Below, piece after piece: positions 1-9,444 of a stretch of 55,629 bases of DNA. The stretch comes from Prolixibacteraceae bacterium (GTDB lineage Bacteria; Bacteroidota; Bacteroidia; Bacteroidales; Prolixibacteraceae). The number at the start of each line of letters is the position of its first letter. Position 1 is the first letter of the stretch. Where the stretch lies: NCBI GenBank assembly GCA_003537645.1, contig DPRM01000100.1, positions 1 through 55,629 of the forward strand, given 5' to 3'. Below the pieces are notes generated by a model. It was given only the letters and a program-made list of their open reading frames with translations. It made no database searches and was not told the origin of the DNA. The position numbers were made by a program, and so were the translations under genes.

Positions 1-2
1 AA

Positions 3-320
3 AAGGGTAAGCTAAATCCTCTGGTCGTTGAAGCCCTGAAAGAAATTGGCATCGATATTTCGAATAATGAGACAAAAAGTGTATTTAAGCTTTTTAAACA
101 AGGCCGCATATATCACTATGTTATTACCGTTTGCGATGCTGCCAGTGCGGAGCATTGCCCATTATTTCCCGGAATGACAAAAAGGTTGCACTGGTCTTTT
201 GAAGACCCAGCCTCATTTACCGGAACTGATGAAGAAAAACTTGCGAAAATAAGGGTGGTGAGGGATAGTATTAAAATCGAAGTAAACGGATTTGTTAAAA
301 ATATTGATCTCCTAACCTGA
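3..320 (+). CDS. Arsenate reductase-like LMW-PTP family protein (5' truncated by window)
   Basis: C-terminal 105 residues of a low-molecular-weight phosphatase-fold protein of the thioredoxin-coupled ArsC type. The N-terminal P-loop (CX5R) lies outside the window. Visible family features are GIDIS after the first third and the redox segment VCDAASAEHCP. That segment holds two cysteines separated by seven residues, whereas the two paralogues immediately downstream have six, the classical spacing. Thioredoxin-linked ArsC reduces arsenate to arsenite in the cytoplasm through a relay of three cysteines. The gene is the first visible one of a plus-strand ars cluster and is followed by a 91-base gap before the next paralogue. 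The extra residue between the cysteines could mean altered coupling or a divergent substrate. Family is fairly certain; activity is inferred. Confidence 0.8.
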   Translation, partial: KGKLNPLVVEALKEIGIDISNNETKSVFKLFKQGRIYHYVITVCDAASAEHCPLFPGMTKRLHWSFEDPASFTGTDEEKLAKIRVVRDSIKIEVNGFVKNIDLLT

Positions 321-411
321 GATTTTAGCTTATTATAAGTAATACAGAAGCGATTATAACAGAATATAAAAAAACAGCATTTGTGGCATTCGCTAATGCT
401 TATAAGTCAAA

Positions 412-834
412 ATGAAAATACTTATAATTTGCAGAGCCAATAGTTGCCGCAGCCAGATGGCCGAAGCAATTCTTAAAAAGCTTGATCCTGGATTAATGGT
501 TGAATCTGCAGGACCAGAACCAGCAGAAATTGTTCATCCACTGACCATCCGGGCGATGGCTGAAATCGGAATTGATATTTCACAATCTTCAACGACAAAT
601 ATTAATGAATTTGTAAACGAAGATTGGGATTTTGTAATAACAGTTTGCGACATTGCTAAGGAATCCTGCCCAGTATTTTTAGGGAATGTTAAAAATTCCA
701 TATACCTGAAGTTCGAAGATCCCCTGACTTATGAAGGTGACGACGAGTTTCTTTTAAAACTGATCAGAACGACCAGAACACAAATAATAAACGTTTTTGA
801 AGATTTTTATAACGAGTTTTTAACCTCAAAATAA
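412..834 (+). CDS. Arsenate reductase-like protein (ArsC/LMW-PTP family), second paralogue
   Basis: 140-residue cytoplasmic protein with the full fold of low-molecular-weight phosphatases. The P-loop CRANSCRSQ (C7-X5-R13) is at the N-terminus. GIDIS follows near residue 55, and the redox pair VCDIAKESCP near residues 79-86 has the classical six-residue spacing. This three-cysteine arrangement marks thioredoxin-dependent arsenate reductases rather than plain tyrosine phosphatases. The P-loop second position is Arg instead of the usual Thr or Val, so specificity may differ from its neighbour. It lies five bases upstream of the next arsC-like gene, almost certainly in the same transcript. It could be a redundant reductase or act on another oxyanion; the sequence does not decide. 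Confidence 0.82.
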   Translation: MKILIICRANSCRSQMAEAILKKLDPGLMVESAGPEPAEIVHPLTIRAMAEIGIDISQSSTTNINEFVNEDWDFVITVCDIAKESCPVFLGNVKNSIYLKFEDPLTYEGDDEFLLKLIRTTRTQIINVFEDFYNEFLTSK

Positions 835-839
835 ATAAA

Positions 840-1265
840 ATGAAAGTCTTAATTCTTTGCACAGGCAACAGTTGCCGTAGCCAGATGGCACATGGTTTTT
901 TACAATCATTCGATCCGAACATCACCGTTCGTTCAGCCGGGACTGAAGCTTCAGGCAAACTGAACCAAAAAGCAGTTGCTGCTATGAAAGAAATCGGCAT
1001 CAACATCAGTCACCATACCTCCGATTCAGTCGATTTATACCTCGATCAGGAATGGGATTATGTGATTACTGTTTGTGGCGGAGCCAACGAAAATTGTCCG
1101 GCCTTCTTCGGAAAAGTAAAACACCGGCTTCATATCGGGTTCGATGATCCGAGCCATGCCGTTGGAACCGATGAGTTCATTTGGAGCGAATTTATCCGGG
1201 TAAGGGACGAAATTAAAGAGGGTTTTTGGAAGTTTTATAACGAAGAAATCAAGCCACAATTATGA
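840..1265 (+). CDS. arsC: Arsenate reductase ArsC (thioredoxin-coupled type)
   Basis: 141-residue cytoplasmic enzyme expected to reduce As(V) to As(III). The P-loop CTGNSCRSQ (C7-X5-R13) begins the protein, GINIS follows near residue 53, and the redox cysteines sit in VCGGANENCP with six residues between them. These are the three cysteines of the pI258-type relay regenerated by thioredoxin. Of the three paralogues in this cluster it has the most canonical P-loop. Its stop codon overlaps the arsM start by four bases (ATGA arrangement), so translation of the two is probably coupled. The product, arsenite, would feed both the methyltransferase and the Acr3 pump encoded next. Confidence 0.9.
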   Translation: MKVLILCTGNSCRSQMAHGFLQSFDPNITVRSAGTEASGKLNQKAVAAMKEIGINISHHTSDSVDLYLDQEWDYVITVCGGANENCPAFFGKVKHRLHIGFDDPSHAVGTDEFIWSEFIRVRDEIKEGFWKFYNEEIKPQL

Positions 1266-2077
1266 AAGCTGAAGATTTAAAACTGGTAGTACAGGAAAAA
1301 TACGGTTCAATAGCCAACCAAAGCTTATTGATGAATCAACTCCAATCATCCTGCTGTGGAACTTCAGGCTGTTGTGGTGAATTGGAATTCAGCATGATTG
1401 GCGATGAATACAAGAATATTGAAGGCTATAACCCCGATGCAGATTTAGGCCTGGGCTGTGGACTTCCAACCCAGTTTGCCGAGCTTAAAGTTGGCGATCA
1501 TGTACTTGATTTAGGTAGTGGCGCCGGAAACGATTGTTTTGTTGCCCGTGCTATCGTTGGCAAAACAGGCAAAGTGACAGGTCTGGATTTTACCGGAGCG
1601 ATGGTTGCCAAAGCAATCGCAAATAATCAGAAACTTGGGTTCACCAATGTTGAATTTGTGCAGGGCGACATTGAAGAAATGCCTTTGCCCGATACCTGTT
1701 TTGATGTGATTGTTTCGAACTGCGTTTTAAACCTGGTTCCTGACAAAAACAAAGCTTTTGCCCAGATGGCACGGGTATTGAAGCCGGGCGGTCATTTTTG
1801 TGTTTCCGACGTGGTTATCAAAGGCGAACTGCCCGAAGCATTGCGCAAAGACGCTGAAATGTATGTTGGATGTGTTGCCGGGGCTGTATCAATGAATCAG
1901 TATATCGACATCATTAACAGTAACGGATTTAAAAACGTTACAATCCACAAACAAAAGGTAATCTCCATTCCTGAAGAAGTGCTTGATAAGTATCTGACAA
2001 AGTCGGAAATGAAAAATTTAGAAAACGGAAATACCGGAATATTCAGCATAACAGTTTCAGGTTATAAACAATTATAG
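1262..2077 (+). CDS. arsM: Arsenite S-adenosylmethionine methyltransferase ArsM
   Basis: 271-residue class I SAM-dependent methyltransferase that methylates trivalent arsenic. The N-terminal part carries SCCGTSGCCG and LGLGCGLP, cysteine-rich segments typical of bacterial ArsM and used in As(III) binding. The SAM motif I is VLDLGSGAGNDCF near residue 82-94, followed by an acidic residue in GLDFTGAMV and the motif FDVIVSNCVLNLVPDK. A later conserved Cys lies in YVGCVAGA. Length matches the family. The start overlaps the end of arsC by four bases, and an efflux pump gene starts 11 bases downstream. In this operon it offers methylation as a second fate for arsenite besides export. Confidence 0.93.
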   Translation: MKAEDLKLVVQEKYGSIANQSLLMNQLQSSCCGTSGCCGELEFSMIGDEYKNIEGYNPDADLGLGCGLPTQFAELKVGDHVLDLGSGAGNDCFVARAIVGKTGKVTGLDFTGAMVAKAIANNQKLGFTNVEFVQGDIEEMPLPDTCFDVIVSNCVLNLVPDKNKAFAQMARVLKPGGHFCVSDVVIKGELPEALRKDAEMYVGCVAGAVSMNQYIDIINSNGFKNVTIHKQKVISIPEEVLDKYLTKSEMKNLENGNTGIFSITVSGYKQL

Positions 2078-2088
2078 AACGAAAATCT

Positions 2089-3171
2089 ATGCCTTCACAA
2101 AAACGATTAAAATTTCTGGACCGATATTTGACCCTTTGGATTTTTCTGGCCATGTTTTCTGGGGTCTTCGCTGGTTGGTTAAGCCCTGGTGTCGCCGAAT
2201 TCTGGAACAGCATGTCGAGTGGAACAACCAACATACCCATTGCCATTGGATTGATAGTTATGATGTATCCGCCTTTGGCCAAAGTGAAATACGAAGAGTT
2301 GGGCGATGTATTCAAAAACACTAAAATTCTTGGACTATCCTTGTTTCAGAACTGGATAATTGGACCAATTTTGATGTTTGCCTTAGCCATCACATTCTTT
2401 AAACTTTTTCCTGGCGAAAACAACGCCAACCTGCCTTACATGTATGGAATCATTATGATTGGCCTTGCCCGTTGTATTGCAATGGTGATTGTTTGGAACG
2501 ATCTGGCCAAAGGCGATACCCAATATGCCGCCGGATTGGTTGCATTCAATTCTGTTTTTCAGGTGCTGTTGTTTTCGGTTTATGCCTACGTTTTTATCGC
2601 CATCTTGCCGGGTTGGTTCGGTGTTCCGGTAAACGAAACGGTATCACAGATAACGATGGGAGAAATCGCTAAAAGTGTATTTATTTACCTCGGAATTCCA
2701 ATGATTGCAGGCTTTCTGACCCGATTTATCCTGGTTCGTGCCAAAAGCAAAGAATGGTATCAAACGAAGTTTGTACCCAAAATCAGTCCAATGACACTCA
2801 TTGCATTGTTGTTTACCATTGTGGTGATGTTCTCATTGAAAGGCGAATACATTGTAAAAATTCCGATGGACGTCGTTCTTATTGCGATTCCGTTGCTAAT
2901 CTATTTCGTGGTCATGTTCCTGACTTCATTTTTTATGAGTAAAAAAATCGGAGCTAATTATGAGCAATCGACAACCTTGGCATTTACGGCAGCAAGCAAT
3001 AATTTTGAGTTGGCCATTGCAGTTGCGATTGCCATTTTCGGGATCAATTCAGGCGAAGCTTTTGCCGGTGTAATTGGTCCCCTGGTTGAAGTTCCGGTAA
3101 TGATTGGCTTGGTGAATGTGGCGTTTTATTTCAAGAGGAAGTTTTATACAAAAAACGCAATTTCGCAGTGA
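2089..3171 (+). CDS. acr3: Acr3-family arsenite efflux permease
   Basis: 360-residue polytopic inner membrane protein with about ten hydrophobic segments and almost no soluble domain, the size expected for the Acr3 (BART superfamily) arsenite permeases rather than for ArsB. A recognisable family segment is IGLARCIAMVIVWNDLAKGD near residues 124-143, which contains the conserved cysteine needed for transport in characterised Acr3 proteins. A second typical stretch is TAASNNFELAIAVAIA near residue 300. It exports arsenite using the proton motive force. It is the last gene of the ars operon and is followed by a hairpin terminator at 3201-3239. No ArsR-type regulator is adjacent within the window; it may lie upstream of the window edge. 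Confidence 0.93.
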   Translation: MPSQKRLKFLDRYLTLWIFLAMFSGVFAGWLSPGVAEFWNSMSSGTTNIPIAIGLIVMMYPPLAKVKYEELGDVFKNTKILGLSLFQNWIIGPILMFALAITFFKLFPGENNANLPYMYGIIMIGLARCIAMVIVWNDLAKGDTQYAAGLVAFNSVFQVLLFSVYAYVFIAILPGWFGVPVNETVSQITMGEIAKSVFIYLGIPMIAGFLTRFILVRAKSKEWYQTKFVPKISPMTLIALLFTIVVMFSLKGEYIVKIPMDVVLIAIPLLIYFVVMFLTSFFMSKKIGANYEQSTTLAFTAASNNFELAIAVAIAIFGINSGEAFAGVIGPLVEVPVMIGLVNVAFYFKRKFYTKNAISQ

Positions 3172-3200
3172 ATCTGTATTTCAAGACTAGACATTAAAAA

Positions 3201-3239
3201 CAAAAAACAGCTACAAGCAGTTCTCGTAGCTGTTTTTTG
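3201..3239. terminator. Rho-independent terminator after the ars operon
   Basis: Perfect 14-base inverted repeat (3201-3214 with 3226-3239) around an 11-base loop. The stem is CAAAAAACAGCTAC with its complement, so a T-run is formed on either strand. It lies 30 bases after the acr3 stop and could also protect the convergent minus-strand gene ending at 3367. The rest of 3240-3366 shows no gene. Confidence 0.85.
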
Positions 3240-3366
3240 TTTTCATAATATTCTCATGCCTGTATGTGTTCCCAGTGTATCTTTCTTCAACCGAGGCGAT
3301 TATCAAACGTTCGTCGATTATCTCTTTCGGTTATTGCCGATCAGGAGATAAAGAAGCATTGAACGG

Positions 3367-6300
3367 TTAATTTACCGTTTGAGATGAATGGATAAGCTTT
3401 GAAGCCTCTGTCCTACGTTGATTGTCGACCACTACCTTCGGAGGTTGTCCTTCCGTTTTTTCAATTGGTTTCAACGATAGCTGAATCTGGCGTTCAAGAT
3501 TATTGAGTTCTGATTTCAGTCCTTTCAATTCGTCCTCTTTTCTCCAAACAGCGCCAACCACTTCTTTTAGCACCGGAATATCTTTTGATATTCGCTCATT
3601 GTCAGCCTTATACTTCTCCAGTAAGCGGGGCATGGAATCCAGCGCATGGATAAAGTTCTGTGCCGCAATCTTGGGGTCAGAAGCCATCAGACCGTTGTTG
3701 TAATTATACAGAATTTCACCTGAACCTTTGATAAAGAACCGGTTCTGAGTTATATCTGATCCTTCTTTGAGCGTTGTTTCTGTCTTTACGAAAAGTGTAA
3801 ACCCGTACAAAGAACCAATGGGTTCGTGCGCCCCATTTGTATTGGCTTTAGCGCTTATTTCGTTCAGTTTAAGTCCCACCTCTTTGGAGTTGCTGCCCTG
3901 CAATCCATCCAACAGAACCGGATTAAGTCTCGTTCCGTCCGGCGCATTTTGAACCCGGGAGTTAAACAATTCAATATCTCTCGAAATACGACCAATCAGG
4001 TCAGTGTTTCTTTCCACACTCTGAACAATGGTTTCCAACTTGTAACGCGATGATGATTTGCCTCGAATAAATGCCTGGTGTTCGCTTTCCAATGCCGCGA
4101 TTTTCTTTTCCAGACGGGCTTTCTCCAATAATTCGGTATTGCCGGAAAGAATTGCTACATACTCCGAAAAACTCATTCCTCCTTTTTCATCCATACTGCC
4201 TTCATCGATGGTTCTACACCCCAGAGAGTTGGTTTTTAGCTGACGGATAAACAACTGTTTGTTGTGCAGCAATCCAAACTTATATGCGTCCAGCGATTTC
4301 TCAACAGCATAAAGGATCACATCGACTTTGTTGTTGGCATGAAGTTTGGCTATATCATTTCCTTTCCGGATACCTCGACCGTCGCGCTGTTCCAGGTCGG
4401 ACGGACGCCACGGGCAATCGAGGTGATGAATAGCCACACACCGCTTCTGTGCATTGACTCCCGTACCCAACATTTCTGTACTACCGAACAATACCCGAAT
4501 CTTTCCCTCATTCATCCCGATTATCAATGCTTTCCTAGCTTTCTCCGTCTGGGCTTCCTGGATAAAACGAACTTCGTGCGCCGGTATCCCGTGATCTTCA
4601 GTCAACTTTCGTTTGATCTCGCTGTACACGTTCCATTGACCCGGCCGGTAGGTTCCCAGATCAGAAAAGACAAACTGTGTCCCTTTGTGCCTGTCATATT
4701 GCTGATAATATCCGGCTATCCGGTTCGCCACATGGCTGGCTTTGTTATCAATATGATCGCCGTACCGTTCAGGTGCTATCATTCGCATATCCAGAGACAT
4801 TTTTCGGGCATAATCTGTTGCGATCAGCATTTTTGCCGTCTTTTCACTATCAGAAAGCGGGCCACGGAATAAAAGCGTGGCATCGCCGCTTTTGGCAAAA
4901 GCTACCAATCGACAAATAAAATCCTGCTGATCGGGAGTTGGCGGTATATTGTGCAAAATTTCATTCTTTACAGGTCGGTCGATACCAATGTCCACCGCAG
5001 TTCGAAAATCCGTTATTTCGGCATAAAAAGCTGCCAGTTCAGGTACTTTTATAAAATAACGGAACCGTTCTTTCTGCACAATTTCGTTGGTTACCGAGAA
5101 TTCATAATCAATACTCTTTTTTGCAAAGATGGCGGCCCAGGCATCAAAAGTGGTAATGCCCTGCCGTTCGAGCTCATTCGGACGAAGGTATTTGAATAAC
5201 AAGTAAAGTTCGGTCAATGAGTTGGAAATGGTTGTCCCTGACAAGAATGTTGCGCCCAAATCTTTGCCGGTACGATCCTGAATGGTGCGCAGGGCAAACA
5301 GCATGTTCAGCGCCCTCTGCGAACCATCAGAATTGCCCAGTCCCGCAACCCGGTCGTGACGGGTGGTAAAGGTCAGGTTCTTGAATTTATGGCTTTCGTC
5401 AACAAACAGGTGGTCGATTCCCATCAATCGAAAATCAACCGTATCATCTTTGCGGGTTTCTATCTGGAAAGCGATGTTCTTTAATTTGGCTTCCAGGTTT
5501 TGTTGTCTTTTCAAGCAGCCTTTCAGCATAGCTCTCGAAACATCTTTTCCCTGACTACGCAAAACATCCAGGTTTTCTTCCACGCTATCCAGCTCTTTTT
5601 GTAATATATTGCGTTGGATTTCCGGTGACTGCGGGATCATCCCGAACTGTTCATGGGTCAGGATGACGGTATCCCAGTTGTTGTTTTTGATCTGGTTAAA
5701 GATTTTCATCCGGTTGTTTGGGGTAAAATCCTCTTTACCAGGGTACAAAATGCGGGCATTGGGATAAGCGGTACAAAAGGTTTGTGCGATTTCATGGATA
5801 TTGGCTTTCAATCCAACAATCATTGGTTTGTTGACCAATCCAAGCCGTTTCATTTCCATGGCAGCACAACACATGATCAAGGTTTTTCCACCACCTACTT
5901 CATGGTCGCAGATACCACCGCCGTTCAGCTTCTGCATCCAGATGGCATCTTTCTGGCTTTTGTACAGATCATCGATGCCCAATCCTTTCAAATCCAGTCC
6001 CGGGAAGTTCTGGTGCGAACCATCATAAGCCGGGCGCACAAAACAATTAAAGGTTCGGTTATAAAGGCCCGATAAACGGTCTTTAAATTCCGGTGACTGT
6101 TCACGCAGCCAATCAGAAAACCCTTTGCGCATCTCATCGATCTTGGAATTGGCCAACTGGATGGCATCCGAATCACGGACTTTGACTTCTTCACCGTCCA
6201 CCATAATCTTTTTGGTGATGTCCGGCGAGGTATTGTGCAAAGCGTGTTTAATCAAATTAACACCATCGAATGTCCGGCTCTGTGCTTTAACGGCATACTG

Positions 6301-8811
6301 GTCCGAGATTTTGGCTTTGTGCCTGAAAGCCGAGACACTGTATTCATCGCGGCTTTGCGCATAGTGGATGTTCACATTGGTTTCAAACAGCCAGGAGGCG
6401 TATTTCTCATAGATGCCGGTCGGAATCCAGCGTTCCCCCAGGTTGAAGTCCAGGTCATCAAAAGCAATCGGCTTCGGTATCGATTTTTGCAAGGCTTCAA
6501 GCGAAGCTCCGGCTGCTTCATGCCCCGGATTACGCTCCAGAAATTGTTCCACTGCTTCCGCTTTTTCGATAACATTACCTGCAATGAATTTATCTGCAAC
6601 CTCATAGCCTCCCACCATCGGATTAAGATAAACGCCCCCTTTTAGTTCTTCCAACACCTGCTCCTGATTATTACCAGTCAGCGAAGCCATATAATCCAGG
6701 TTCACGCCAGCATATTTATTTAGCGAAGCGGCCAGTGCTTCATGGGCATTGTCCGAATGGGTGATCTCATCAGGATTGAAAGCTACCGGACGGTTGAAAA
6801 TATCCGCTTTGACCGACTGCCCTTCGATGTAGCGTTCAAGGGAAAGGATTTCCCGCCCACCGGCATCCATTTTTATCAATCCAAGATTTTTAGCATCATT
6901 CAGGTTACCGAAGCGTTTGGAAAAGTCATCATACAGACGGTTGAGCATCTCCCTAAGTGCAGGATTCTCCTGTAGGCGTTCTGCTTCATTGGTATATAAA
7001 TGATGATACGTGTCCCTAATCTCAATATAAAGCGAAGCTTTTTGCTTCTGGGCTTGTGGAAGATCCAGCGGGTGGAACATGGGTTGTAAACCATCCAGAT
7101 CGCGCAAATATCCAATCCGGTTATCAGGGCCTGAAACCAATGAGCCTTCCCTGTAATGATTCAAGCGTTCAGCCGTAAAAGGAACCGGACTAAGATCGTT
7201 ATGCTTTGGCTCTGCCTTTTCAGCACGGTTACTTTTCGCTGGATTTTCAGTCGTTGTTTCCGATGTAGGGACAGAATTCCGAAGTTGTAACACTTCACGC
7301 CAATCCAATGGTGCCTGTTCCGCCGGTTTGAATTGCTTTTCCTTTGGTTTCGGCTTTTTTACCTGTGAGCGCTCGGCATTTGAAAAACCAAAAAGATCAT
7401 ACAAGGAGACAAGCGGTTGCTGAGAAACTGAAAGTGGCGTTTCCTTCTTAGCTAAGGATTCCGATTTGGATGTTCGTGTTTGGGTATTTGCTTGCTCCTC
7501 TGCGCCAAACAAGTTGACCGTATTCCCTCCTGAAGAAACTGCCTGTTTTGATTCAGGCTTCTCAGTTGTCATCCGAATAACCGGTTCCTTTGGTGCCTCC
7601 AAAGTGGAAACAGGTCGAGAAAGGATTTGCTGGGGTTGATCCGGTTGTGCCGGTGCGTGTGAACGGTAATACGCGACATCCAGATGCTTTTCAAAATCCG
7701 TCAAAAGCATGTTTTTTAAATTGTCAGCCATTCCGCTTATTTCACCATCGTACCGAAAGACGAGGGCGGGTTTGCCATACGAGTCAGTATCAACTTTTGA
7801 AGAGGTATGCACCACCCGGTCGAAGGTTTGAAACAGGTTGTTTACACGAATGCCGTTGGACAACTGGCGGGATTCAATAAAGTCCTGACTAAGCTGGGAT
7901 AAATTATTGTCTGTAGCCTTTTTCTGAAGAACGATCAGGTCGCTACCTGCTTCGGTTCCGGCATAATCGGTAAAAAGGTTATTAGGTAGACGGATAGCCG
8001 AAACAGGTTCGCAACGTTGCATCAACCACTCACGCACCGGGCTGTTTTGTTCGGCATTGAGTACTCCCTGTGAGGTAATAAAAGCGACAATTCCACCATC
8101 GCGAACCATATCAACTGATTTCAGGAAGAAATAATTATGAACCGAACGGGCAGCCATCCGCCTTACTGGATCACTGTTGGCTGTAAAAAGCGGATCGTAC
8201 ACAGCAACATCGCCAAAAGGAATGTTGGAAGTTACCATGTCAAAATGATTGGCATAACGGCTTTCGATATTCTCAAAACCCTCTTTACGTATTTTATCCT
8301 TTGGATAAAGTTGAGAAAGGATTTTACCGGTCAGCAAATCTTTCTCAAAGCAAGTGTTTTCACAGTCAGGGAATTGTTTACTGAATGCCGATGTAAAAGC
8401 GCCCATGCCCGCAGAAGGATCGAGTAAACGAATTGGTGAAACAGCTTGTGTTTTCAATGCTTCAGCAAGGGAATTAATAATCTCTGGTGGCGTATAGAAA
8501 GCGGTAAGAATCGAATTTTTCAGCGAACTGAGGTATTGTTTGTATTGCCCTTCATTGCCGGAACCTTCGCGCAAGACCTCATGCAGTTCTGAAACTAAAG
8601 GGAATAGGTCAAGATCACTCTTAGTCCAGTATTGCTGGTCACCGGGGTGACCAACAGGATTCAGAATGGCTTTAATACCTCCAAATCCTGAATATTTTTC
8701 CAGTATCGTACGCTCTTCCGGGGTAGTGGTACGGTTTTCCTTTTCCAATTGAAAAGCTGTTTTTATCGCATGGATATTGTTCCGGAGATGCGCCCGTTTA
8801 TTGTAGGCCAT
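3367..8811 (-). CDS. Giant N6-adenine methylase / SF2 helicase protein (DarB-like)
   Basis: 1814-residue protein combining a DNA methylase and a helicase. Near residue 130 there is the SAM-binding motif LLDPSAGMGAFTSAF, and near 198 the catalytic motif NIPFGD, a variant of NPPF/Y seen in N6-adenine methylases. A low-complexity Pro/Gln/Lys linker covers about 390-540. The helicase half has EVGGGKTLIM (Walker A, near 975), VDESHKF (DExH, near 1140) and a late motif DLEQRDGRGIRKGND (near 1480) like motif VI. Proteins of this build are common on Bacteroidota ICEs and large plasmids and resemble phage P1 DarB, which protects incoming DNA from type I restriction. A role in shielding the transferred DNA is therefore plausible but inferred. 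It overlaps the upstream DUF1896 gene by 14 bases. Confidence 0.88.
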   Translation of the reverse strand: MAYNKRAHLRNNIHAIKTAFQLEKENRTTTPEERTILEKYSGFGGIKAILNPVGHPGDQQYWTKSDLDLFPLVSELHEVLREGSGNEGQYKQYLSSLKNSILTAFYTPPEIINSLAEALKTQAVSPIRLLDPSAGMGAFTSAFSKQFPDCENTCFEKDLLTGKILSQLYPKDKIRKEGFENIESRYANHFDMVTSNIPFGDVAVYDPLFTANSDPVRRMAARSVHNYFFLKSVDMVRDGGIVAFITSQGVLNAEQNSPVREWLMQRCEPVSAIRLPNNLFTDYAGTEAGSDLIVLQKKATDNNLSQLSQDFIESRQLSNGIRVNNLFQTFDRVVHTSSKVDTDSYGKPALVFRYDGEISGMADNLKNMLLTDFEKHLDVAYYRSHAPAQPDQPQQILSRPVSTLEAPKEPVIRMTTEKPESKQAVSSGGNTVNLFGAEEQANTQTRTSKSESLAKKETPLSVSQQPLVSLYDLFGFSNAERSQVKKPKPKEKQFKPAEQAPLDWREVLQLRNSVPTSETTTENPAKSNRAEKAEPKHNDLSPVPFTAERLNHYREGSLVSGPDNRIGYLRDLDGLQPMFHPLDLPQAQKQKASLYIEIRDTYHHLYTNEAERLQENPALREMLNRLYDDFSKRFGNLNDAKNLGLIKMDAGGREILSLERYIEGQSVKADIFNRPVAFNPDEITHSDNAHEALAASLNKYAGVNLDYMASLTGNNQEQVLEELKGGVYLNPMVGGYEVADKFIAGNVIEKAEAVEQFLERNPGHEAAGASLEALQKSIPKPIAFDDLDFNLGERWIPTGIYEKYASWLFETNVNIHYAQSRDEYSVSAFRHKAKISDQYAVKAQSRTFDGVNLIKHALHNTSPDITKKIMVDGEEVKVRDSDAIQLANSKIDEMRKGFSDWLREQSPEFKDRLSGLYNRTFNCFVRPAYDGSHQNFPGLDLKGLGIDDLYKSQKDAIWMQKLNGGGICDHEVGGGKTLIMCCAAMEMKRLGLVNKPMIVGLKANIHEIAQTFCTAYPNARILYPGKEDFTPNNRMKIFNQIKNNNWDTVILTHEQFGMIPQSPEIQRNILQKELDSVEENLDVLRSQGKDVSRAMLKGCLKRQQNLEAKLKNIAFQIETRKDDTVDFRLMGIDHLFVDESHKFKNLTFTTRHDRVAGLGNSDGSQRALNMLFALRTIQDRTGKDLGATFLSGTTISNSLTELYLLFKYLRPNELERQGITTFDAWAAIFAKKSIDYEFSVTNEIVQKERFRYFIKVPELAAFYAEITDFRTAVDIGIDRPVKNEILHNIPPTPDQQDFICRLVAFAKSGDATLLFRGPLSDSEKTAKMLIATDYARKMSLDMRMIAPERYGDHIDNKASHVANRIAGYYQQYDRHKGTQFVFSDLGTYRPGQWNVYSEIKRKLTEDHGIPAHEVRFIQEAQTEKARKALIIGMNEGKIRVLFGSTEMLGTGVNAQKRCVAIHHLDCPWRPSDLEQRDGRGIRKGNDIAKLHANNKVDVILYAVEKSLDAYKFGLLHNKQLFIRQLKTNSLGCRTIDEGSMDEKGGMSFSEYVAILSGNTELLEKARLEKKIAALESEHQAFIRGKSSSRYKLETIVQSVERNTDLIGRISRDIELFNSRVQNAPDGTRLNPVLLDGLQGSNSKEVGLKLNEISAKANTNGAHEPIGSLYGFTLFVKTETTLKEGSDITQNRFFIKGSGEILYNYNNGLMASDPKIAAQNFIHALDSMPRLLEKYKADNERISKDIPVLKEVVGAVWRKEDELKGLKSELNNLERQIQLSLKPIEKTEGQPPKVVVDNQRRTEASKLIHSSQTVN

Positions 8812-9223
8812 CTTCGGGAAGGATTTGGATGGCGCCCGTCAGTTCGGTATAAAGCTGGTCATACTCCGGAGTCGTATCAAAATTGTCAGACAGCTCGTAT
8901 TTGCTGAAAACATCTTTTAGCTCTGGTAATAATCCGATAGCTGCCCCTTCGGCAAGTGTCGGGGTAACTTCTTTTTCAAACTCGTTCAACAGGATTTTAA
9001 CAATCGTTCGGTAAGGGGAAAACAGCAGCCCTGCATACAAAACTTCATTGGCGGCTTCTGCTGCCTGGTCATGGCTTTGACCATTTTTTATGGCGGCGCT
9101 ATACGCTTCGGCTGCAGCATCACCGCGAGAAGCGATCAGTTTGGTATCGTTTGCTAAATTTGGATGGCTGTCCCTGAGAAAGGATAAATAAGATAATCTG
9201 AAGTAGGAAAGTTCTTGTGGCAT
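8798..9223 (-). CDS. DUF1896 family protein
   Basis: 141-residue soluble, acidic protein, recognisable as DUF1896 from the pattern ELSYFRLSYLSFLRDSHP at the start and the later segment ANEVLYAGLLFSPYRTIV. Members are almost confined to Bacteroidota mobile elements, where they sit directly upstream of the giant methylase-helicase, exactly as here with a 14-base overlap. No catalytic motif or membrane segment is visible. The tight coupling suggests that it acts with the helicase, perhaps as a partner subunit; that is inference from position only. Confidence 0.82.
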   Translation of the reverse strand: MPQELSYFRLSYLSFLRDSHPNLANDTKLIASRGDAAAEAYSAAIKNGQSHDQAAEAANEVLYAGLLFSPYRTIVKILLNEFEKEVTPTLAEGAAIGLLPELKDVFSKYELSDNFDTTPEYDQLYTELTGAIQILPEDGLQ

Positions 9224-9444
9224 AATATTGAATCTTATATTGAGGTAAGAAAAAATAGCGCCCGGGTATCCCTCCCGGACGCTGCCACCAAAAATTCATC
9301 ATCATCCGATTGTGTGTAAACAATCTTCTGTAACAGGAACTTTCAGTGGTAAATATAATATATTTAATTCACGGAGTTTATTTGTTGAGATTTGAGCAAT
9401 ACAGAATGCAGATATGTTTCTGCAATGAATCAAATCTTTAGGTA

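Noticed and set aside
4264..4872. 202-codon plus-strand ORF inside the methylase-helicase gene
   Set aside because: It lies wholly antisense to a gene with clear motifs, has no recognisable domain and no own signals. The same applies to other long antisense frames, such as 22541-23062 in traG.
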